Below, one piece after another: positions 59,788-64,000 of a stretch of 64,000 nt of DNA (the stretch's first letter is position 1; each line of letters starts with the position of its first letter). The DNA lies in contig CADCFQ010000015.1 in NCBI GenBank assembly GCA_902800795.1, positions 17,266 through 81,265 on the forward strand. The letters are read 5' to 3'. The notes beneath the pieces are model-generated. The model worked only from the letters and a program-made list of their open reading frames with translations. It was not told the origin of the DNA and did no database searches. The stretch is from an uncultured Ruminococcus sp. (GTDB lineage: Bacteria > Bacillota > Clostridia > Oscillospirales > Ruminococcaceae). Position numbers and translations under genes: made by a program.

Positions 59788-61614
59788 ATGTTCAAGAAAA
59801 CATTTGCCGTTATGTCTGCGGCTGCTCTTGCAGCATCAGTGCTGAGCGCTATACCCGTAAGCGCCCGTGGCGGAGAACTTGACAACAGCGGCAAGACCGC
59901 ACAGGAAGTTGTCAGCGACATGGGAATGGGTATCAACCTCGGTAATACTTTTGAATCCTGCGGGACCTGGATCGACGCATCGAGCGTTTCCAACTTTGAG
60001 AAGGCATGGGGAAGCCCGATCATCACTAAGGATATGATCGACGGCTATGCTGCTGAGGGCTTCAAGACCCTGAGGATCCCTGTGGCCTGGTCGAATATGA
60101 TGGATGATGATTACACCATCGCTCCCGAGTATCTCGAAAGAGTGGCAGAGGTGGCACAGTGGGCTGTTGACAACGATATGTATGTTATCATCAACGAGCA
60201 CTGGGACAGCGGCTGGATCGAGGAGTATCCTGAAAAGCCCGAAGAGGTAATGAATCATTATCTTGCTATCTGGGAGCAGGTCGCTGACTATTTCAAGGAT
60301 TTTGACGATCATCTCATTTTCGAGTCCCAGAACGAGGAGCTTGGAAACTGGTCCAAGGTATGGAACCGCTGGGGTTCTACCGATGAGGGCAAGCAGGATT
60401 GTTATGACTATGCGCTGGCTTTCAATCAGAACTTCGTTGATCTTGTAAGAAACAGCGGCGGAAACAACGATGACAGGCTCCTGCTTATCTCCGGTATCAT
60501 CACTGACGTTGATCTTACCTGTGACGAGATGTTCCAGATGCCTGAGGACCCTGCTGATAAGATGGCAGTTTCCGTTCATTACTACACACCTTACAACTTT
60601 GCTCTTTCTGACAATGCGTCTACCTGGGGAACTCCTGAGGAGTACCTGGAGCTCAACACCTATATGAGAAAGCTCTATACAAGATTCGTTTCACAGGGCG
60701 TTCCTGTTATCATCGGCGAGGCCTGCGTGGGCTTCAAGATCATGGACAAGGAAGACGGAGAAGCTAGAGAATACATCGATGCTGTCTGCGAGCAGGCTTA
60801 CGAGAGAGGTATGTGCCCTGTTCTCTGGGATATCAACTATAGCGAATCCGGACAGACAAACAACAGCGTTTATAAGAGAAGCCTCCAGCAGATGACTGAT
60901 ACTCAGCTCAAGGCTGATCTTGCTGGTATCGTAGCTGCCGGTCAGAAGGAAGAGAGCGAGCTTCTTCCCGAAGAGTTAGAGATGACCTACGGCGAGACCT
61001 TTGATCTTTCTACTGTTCTCGGAACTACTGACTTCACCGTTTATGTGAATGATAAAAACAAGTATATCACAGCTGATGAGAACGGCGTTATCTCCGCTAT
61101 CAAGGCAGGAAGCACAGACTTTATCATCCACCGCTGGGCAACTGATACACAGACCGAGCTGTGGCAGAGAGTTTACCTTGAAGTAAACAAGGGCGGTGCT
61201 CCCGCAACAAGACCTGACGAAGAGATTGTTGTAAAGGGACCTGACTATAAGACAAACCAGGATGTTCCTCTGCCCGAGGGCTGGTCCTGGATGGAGACTG
61301 TTGATCTTATCGACGGCCAGACCGTTACAGCTAAGGCTTCCTATGAAGACAAGAGCTTCTCTGACAGGATCGTAGAAGTTAAGATCACATGGTACAGTGC
61401 TGCTGATGAGTCTTCCGCAGCTGACAGCAAGACAGCAGACGACAAGTCTTCTTCAAAGGCTGACACTTCCTCGAAGGCAGCTTCGACAGAGACCAAGACC
61501 ACTAACACTGCTTCCGCCACAAACGCTTCCACAGGTGCTTCCACAGCTTCGGCTCTGGCACTTGCAGCAGTTGTCGGTGCAGTTGCAGTTGTAGCAAAGA
61601 GAAAGAACAAGTAA
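59788..61614 (+). CDS. Surface-anchored GH5 endoglucanase
   Basis: A 608-residue exported cellulase/beta-glucanase. Signal peptide MFKKTFAVMSAAALAASVLS, GH5 domain (about 35-385) with GMGINLGNTFESCG, NEHWD (H138), ESQNEE (acid/base E183), HYYTPYN (H264) and VIIGEACVG (nucleophile E311). A Big2-like Ig domain (about 395-475), a short domain and a Ser/Thr/Lys linker follow. The tail is NASTG, a hydrophobic helix and KRKNK, very like the NPSTG tail of the surface protein at 34030, so wall or membrane anchoring is likely. AAAGGAG before the ATG. Followed by a terminator. Confidence 0.93.
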   Translation: MFKKTFAVMSAAALAASVLSAIPVSARGGELDNSGKTAQEVVSDMGMGINLGNTFESCGTWIDASSVSNFEKAWGSPIITKDMIDGYAAEGFKTLRIPVAWSNMMDDDYTIAPEYLERVAEVAQWAVDNDMYVIINEHWDSGWIEEYPEKPEEVMNHYLAIWEQVADYFKDFDDHLIFESQNEELGNWSKVWNRWGSTDEGKQDCYDYALAFNQNFVDLVRNSGGNNDDRLLLISGIITDVDLTCDEMFQMPEDPADKMAVSVHYYTPYNFALSDNASTWGTPEEYLELNTYMRKLYTRFVSQGVPVIIGEACVGFKIMDKEDGEAREYIDAVCEQAYERGMCPVLWDINYSESGQTNNSVYKRSLQQMTDTQLKADLAGIVAAGQKEESELLPEELEMTYGETFDLSTVLGTTDFTVYVNDKNKYITADENGVISAIKAGSTDFIIHRWATDTQTELWQRVYLEVNKGGAPATRPDEEIVVKGPDYKTNQDVPLPEGWSWMETVDLIDGQTVTAKASYEDKSFSDRIVEVKITWYSAADESSAADSKTADDKSSSKADTSSKAASTETKTTNTASATNASTGASTASALALAAVVGAVAVVAKRKNK

Positions 61615-61622
61615 TGCTTTTG

Positions 61623-61655
61623 AGCGGCCGGGCCAGAAAACCGGCCGCTTTTTCG
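61623..61655 (+). terminator. GH5 terminator
   Basis: AGCGGCCGG (61623-61631) with CCGGCCGCT (61641-61649), then TTTTCG. Confidence 0.92.
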
Positions 61656-61778
61656 CTTATTTTTACTAAAAAAACGGTGCTTTGTCGATATTGTTACAAT
61701 AAACGATTAAGAAAAGTTGAGTTAGGTGTAAGTTGACTAATCTTATCTGATTTTTGAGAATGAATTCACAAAATGTTG

Positions 61779-61808
61779 TTGAATAAAGGCGGGGCGCTGT
61801 GATATAAT
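61779..61808 (+). promoter_or_regulatory. Promoter of the anchored surface protein gene
   Basis: TTGAAT (61779-61784), 18-bp spacer, TATAAT (61803-61808). Confidence 0.65.
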
Positions 61809-61860
61809 TTGCTTGCAAAATAGTAAGATAAGCATTATAGAGAACTTGGGGGAATTTATT

Positions 61861-62640
61861 ATGTTAAGGAGATTTGTTTCTGCTTTTGCCGCTGCTGCTG
61901 TTTCGGTATCTGTACTGTGCTTTGGCGTAAGCGCTGAAGTCAGCGATGTCAAGATAGACTGCGAGAAAGCAAAGGAAGCAGTAAACTGGGGCAAGAGCAT
62001 TTCCGTACCGGCAGAGCAGTTTGAGCTTGCCAGGATAACCGATAAGACACAGGTCGTTATCACATTCGATATCATCGATATGGGCGGCGAAACAGAGATG
62101 GCTACAAGCCCTGTTACGCTGGCTATCCAGGCTGATAAGGATCCCGAGAATATAAACGCCAATGATAACGGCGGCGTCTGGGCAGACATCCAGCCTAACA
62201 CCTATGACGAGATGAGCGCTACATTCTACTACACCGACCTTGTTAAAGGCTACGGAAGCAAGGATTTCACCAAGGTTACTTATTTCTATGTTGTGGCTCC
62301 TACAAAGGTGAAGATCAAGGCTACTAAGATCTATATCTCCGACTGTAATGATACAGTTCCCGAGACCACAACCACCACCGAGGCGCCTGCCGAGACCTCT
62401 GCTCCCGAGGAGACAACAACTCCTGCAGAAACCACAACAGTGGCTGCCACCTCTGCGGCTGCGACCACCTCACAGGCTGAAAGCAGTTCGTCTTCAAAGG
62501 TCGTTCTGTTTGCGATAATCGGTGTTGTTTGCGGTGTCGCTCTTGCGGTTGCGATAATCTTCGTTATCGTCAGCAAGAAGTCTGACAAGGCTTTCGATAC
62601 CCAGACAGGTAAGTTCGTATCAAAGAAAAAGCTTAAATAA
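61861..62640 (+). CDS. Membrane-anchored surface protein with CBM-like domain
   Basis: About 259 residues. Signal peptide LRRFVSAFAAAAVSVSVLCF, ending VSA. A beta-rich domain (about 26-165) rich in aromatic and Asp residues (VVITFDIIDMGGETEM, GGVWADIQPNTYDEM) resembles a carbohydrate-binding module in pattern. A Thr/Glu/Ala/Pro-rich stalk (about 168-212) and a TM helix with a basic tail (KKKLK) follow. ATG at 61861 after GGGGGA. Directly downstream of the GH5 cellulase but with its own promoter. A substrate-binding role at the cell surface is an inference. Confidence 0.75.
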   Translation: MLRRFVSAFAAAAVSVSVLCFGVSAEVSDVKIDCEKAKEAVNWGKSISVPAEQFELARITDKTQVVITFDIIDMGGETEMATSPVTLAIQADKDPENINANDNGGVWADIQPNTYDEMSATFYYTDLVKGYGSKDFTKVTYFYVVAPTKVKIKATKIYISDCNDTVPETTTTTEAPAETSAPEETTTPAETTTVAATSAAATTSQAESSSSSKVVLFAIIGVVCGVALAVAIIFVIVSKKSDKAFDTQTGKFVSKKKLK

Positions 62641-62646
62641 ACAGAG

Positions 62647-62672
62647 CGGAGAGCTTGACGCTCTCCGTTTTT
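62647..62672 (+). terminator. Terminator of the anchored surface protein gene
   Basis: CGGAGAGC (62647-62654) with GCTCTCCG (62660-62667), then TTTTTG. Confidence 0.9.
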
Positions 62673-62690
62673 GTTAGTGGGAGGATATTT

Positions 62691-63119
62691 ATGAGGATAA
62701 TGGCTGTTGACCATGGTGATGTGAGAACAGGTGTGGCTGTCTGTGACAAGGGCGAGATGCTGGCATCTCCTGTAAAGACTATCAGGCAGACAGATCAGGA
62801 AAAGCTTGCAGACGAGATCGCAGAGCTTGCAAAGGAATACAGAGCCGAGATGTTCGTGGTGGGGCTGCCGGTCAATATGGACGGCACCAGGGGCTATGCT
62901 GCCGAAGCCTGCGAGGCCTTTGCAAAGCTCCTTAGCAAGAAGACAGGGCTAGAGGCGGCTCTCTGGGACGAGAGACGAACAACTGTGACGGCTCACGAGA
63001 TACTTAATAAGGTGAATGTCCGTGGCAAAGCTCGCAAAGCGGTGGTGGACACAGTGGCTGCAACGGTTATCCTTGAAGGATATCTTGATTACCGCAGGAA
63101 GCACAAAAGCAGCGAATAA
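62691..63119 (+). CDS. YqgF/RuvX-family RNase H-fold nuclease
   Basis: 142 residues. RIMAVDHGDVRTGVAVCD (first acidic strand of the RNase H fold), VVGLPVNMDGTRGYAAEAC, LWDERRTTVTAHEIL and DTVAATVILEGYL are the YqgF blocks. Putative Holliday-junction resolvase; in several bacteria linked to 16S rRNA processing. ATG at 62691 after GGGAGGAT. Terminator follows. Confidence 0.93.
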   Translation: MRIMAVDHGDVRTGVAVCDKGEMLASPVKTIRQTDQEKLADEIAELAKEYRAEMFVVGLPVNMDGTRGYAAEACEAFAKLLSKKTGLEAALWDERRTTVTAHEILNKVNVRGKARKAVVDTVAATVILEGYLDYRRKHKSSE

Positions 63120-63125
63120 ACATAG

Positions 63126-63159
63126 CGCCCTCACTCTTAATTGAGCGAGGGCGTTTTTT
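63126..63159 (+). terminator. Terminator of the YqgF gene
   Basis: CGCCCTCACTC (63126-63136) with GAGCGAGGGCG (63143-63153), then TTTTTT. Confidence 0.9.
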
Positions 63160-63162
63160 GCG

Positions 63163-63798
63163 CTATTTGATCGGTTTTACCGGGTGTCTTATAACAGTTT
63201 TGAGCTTTTCGGGAGCAGTCTTTCTAGGATCGCTAAGGTATATCTCATGGTGCAGCCGCTTGTCGGTGATATCAAGCTCATAGCCCCGGCTCTGCATATA
63301 TTCATGCATAAGAGCCACCGTTGCAGGCTCATCGTCGTAGGGCCCCAGGTGCATACACTGAACACACAAGCCCTCATCATAGGTGAAAAACTCCACCTTG
63401 GAAAAGTCCTGCTTTTTCTTACGTGTCGCTTCCTCCACAGCCCAGCCAAGATCCGCTTCTTTCACAAAATCCGGCAGGCGAATGACCGAGATCCATTTGA
63501 ATTTCTCCTTGTGAGCATAAACTATCCCCGAAACGCCCTCCTGCCACCAGAAGCCCTCCAGCGGCGGAACAACATAATCGAAATAGCCCTCGATCTGATG
63601 CTCACCCTTTTTGCTCATCTTGATAGTGTAGGCGATACCGTAAAGGAGCTCTATGGAACGCTTATATTCGCCGACCTCGTCATTCGGATCGCCCTGACCA
63701 CGAACAGCAATATAGTTCATCTTCGGGACTGTCACTAAAGACGGCCGGCTCTTTGGCATATAGAAATCTTTGAATTCCTTCTTATAATCAAACGGCAT
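63163..63798 (-). CDS. GyrI-like small-molecule-binding protein
   Basis: About 211 residues of the stand-alone GyrI-like/SOUL-like fold: YIAVRGQGDPNDEVGEYKRS, EGYFDYVVPPLEGFWWQEG and CVQCMHLGPYDDEPATVALM (the GPYDDE block). Such proteins bind or hydrolyse small toxins. The ATG at 63798 is preferred because AAGGAGGT directly abuts the ATG at 63807. Monocistronic. Confidence 0.88.
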   Translation of the reverse strand: MPFDYKKEFKDFYMPKSRPSLVTVPKMNYIAVRGQGDPNDEVGEYKRSIELLYGIAYTIKMSKKGEHQIEGYFDYVVPPLEGFWWQEGVSGIVYAHKEKFKWISVIRLPDFVKEADLGWAVEEATRKKKQDFSKVEFFTYDEGLCVQCMHLGPYDDEPATVALMHEYMQSRGYELDITDKRLHHEIYLSDPRKTAPEKLKTVIRHPVKPIK

Positions 63799-63826
63799 AG
63801 CTGTCATACCTCCTTGTGTTTACTGT

Positions 63827-63855
63827 ATTATAGCACAGCGCACGGAAGATTTCAA
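63827..63855 (-). promoter_or_regulatory. Promoter of the GyrI-like gene
   Basis: Minus strand TTGAAA (63850-63855), 17-bp spacer, TATAAT (63827-63832). It lies just past the tRNA terminator. Confidence 0.75.
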
Positions 63856-63868
63856 GCAAAAAGCAAAA

Positions 63869-63897
63869 AAAGACCTTCGCCTGAAAAAGCAAAGGCC
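63869..63897 (-). terminator. tRNA-Trp terminator
   Basis: GACCTTCGC (63872-63880) with GCAAAGGCC (63889-63897), then TTTTTTT on the minus strand. Confidence 0.8.
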
Positions 63898-63901
63898 TTA
63901 T

Positions 63902-63977
63902 TGGCAGGGGCAGAAGGTTTCGAACCCTCGGCACGCGGTTTTGGAGACCGCTGCTCTACCAGCTGAGCTATACCCCT
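63902..63977 (-). tRNA. tRNA-Trp (CCA anticodon)
   Basis: 76 nt. Acceptor AGGGGTA pairs with TGCCCCT, D-arm GCTCAGCTGGTAGAGC, anticodon stem-loop GCGGT-CTCCAAA-ACCGC giving CCA, T-arm GAGGGTTCGAACCTTC. The 3' CCA is encoded (63902-63904), unlike in tmRNA. Confidence 0.95.
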
Positions 63978-64000
63978 AAGAAACGAGTGGACCATCAGGG

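Overview
The window looks like a chromosome segment of a low/medium-GC Gram-positive gut or rumen Firmicute, most likely a Ruminococcus-type member of the Oscillospiraceae. The evidence is a dockerin-bearing surface protein, a cohesin-like surface protein, a GH5 cellulase with a short NxSTG/TM/basic-tail anchor, standard TTGACA/TATAAT promoters, strong AGGAGG ribosome sites, and RicT, YlxM, Ffh, KhpA and tmRNA/SmpB of Firmicute type. The genus call is inference; no rRNA is present.

Layout. 0-1.5 kb: a membrane protein and the 3' part of a broken regulator gene. 1.53-10.77 kb: an integrative mobilizable element of about 9.2 kb, with a large serine recombinase, a TnpW-like small protein, relaxase, MobC, an oriT-like hairpin cluster, a decayed SLOG-family gene, and a cargo operon (YtrA-type GntR regulator, ABC ATPase, two permeases, CPBP protease). 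It has split an XRE/superoxide-reductase-like gene. The first 45 codons lie at 10750-10887 and the rest at 1054-1530, and joining them at a shared TGGGAG restores one continuous reading frame. 10.9-13.3 kb: a two-gene partner-switching module (STAS antagonist plus a sensor/PP2C/HATPase fusion). 13.3-15.2 kb: phosphopantetheinyl transferase, tmRNA and SmpB. 15.2-26.6 kb: a 12-gene leftward arginine operon (argG, argH, argC, argJ, argB, argD, argF) with five passenger genes, including a GH3 lipoprotein. 26.9-31.1 kb: acyltransferase, flavin-reductase-like protein, a hairpin-rich spacer and argS. 31.2-36.6 kb: two large secreted surface proteins, one LRR/dockerin and one cohesin-like/Big2/NPSTG, which share a Cys-rich repeat module. 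36.9-41.5 kb: RicT, a two-component system, an alpha/beta hydrolase and a hemolysin-III protein. 41.7-48.3 kb: PrsA/SurA-like lipoprotein, CYTH protein, sugar-binding lipoprotein, GH43 and aldo/keto reductase. 48.6-51.2 kb: ylxM-ffh-rpsP-khpA. 51.4-59.5 kb: a giant membrane sensor ending in HD-GYP, a class-C-beta-lactamase-like protein, a membrane-anchored CHAT-like cysteine protease candidate, TcdA and a PrsW-type protease. 59.7-64 kb: anchored GH5 cellulase, a membrane-anchored surface protein, YqgF/RuvX, a GyrI-like protein and tRNA-Trp.

Points that most deserve a second look: the fully delimited element and its palindromic reconstructed attP; its relaxase, whose conserved N-terminus has no ATG/GTG/TTG start; the STAS plus PP2C-HATPase pair; the zinc-ribbon/TM/CHAT-like protein; the ECF-S-like/propeller/HD-GYP fusion; and the adjacent cohesin-like and dockerin surface proteins. 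All functions are read from motifs by eye; no database search was run.
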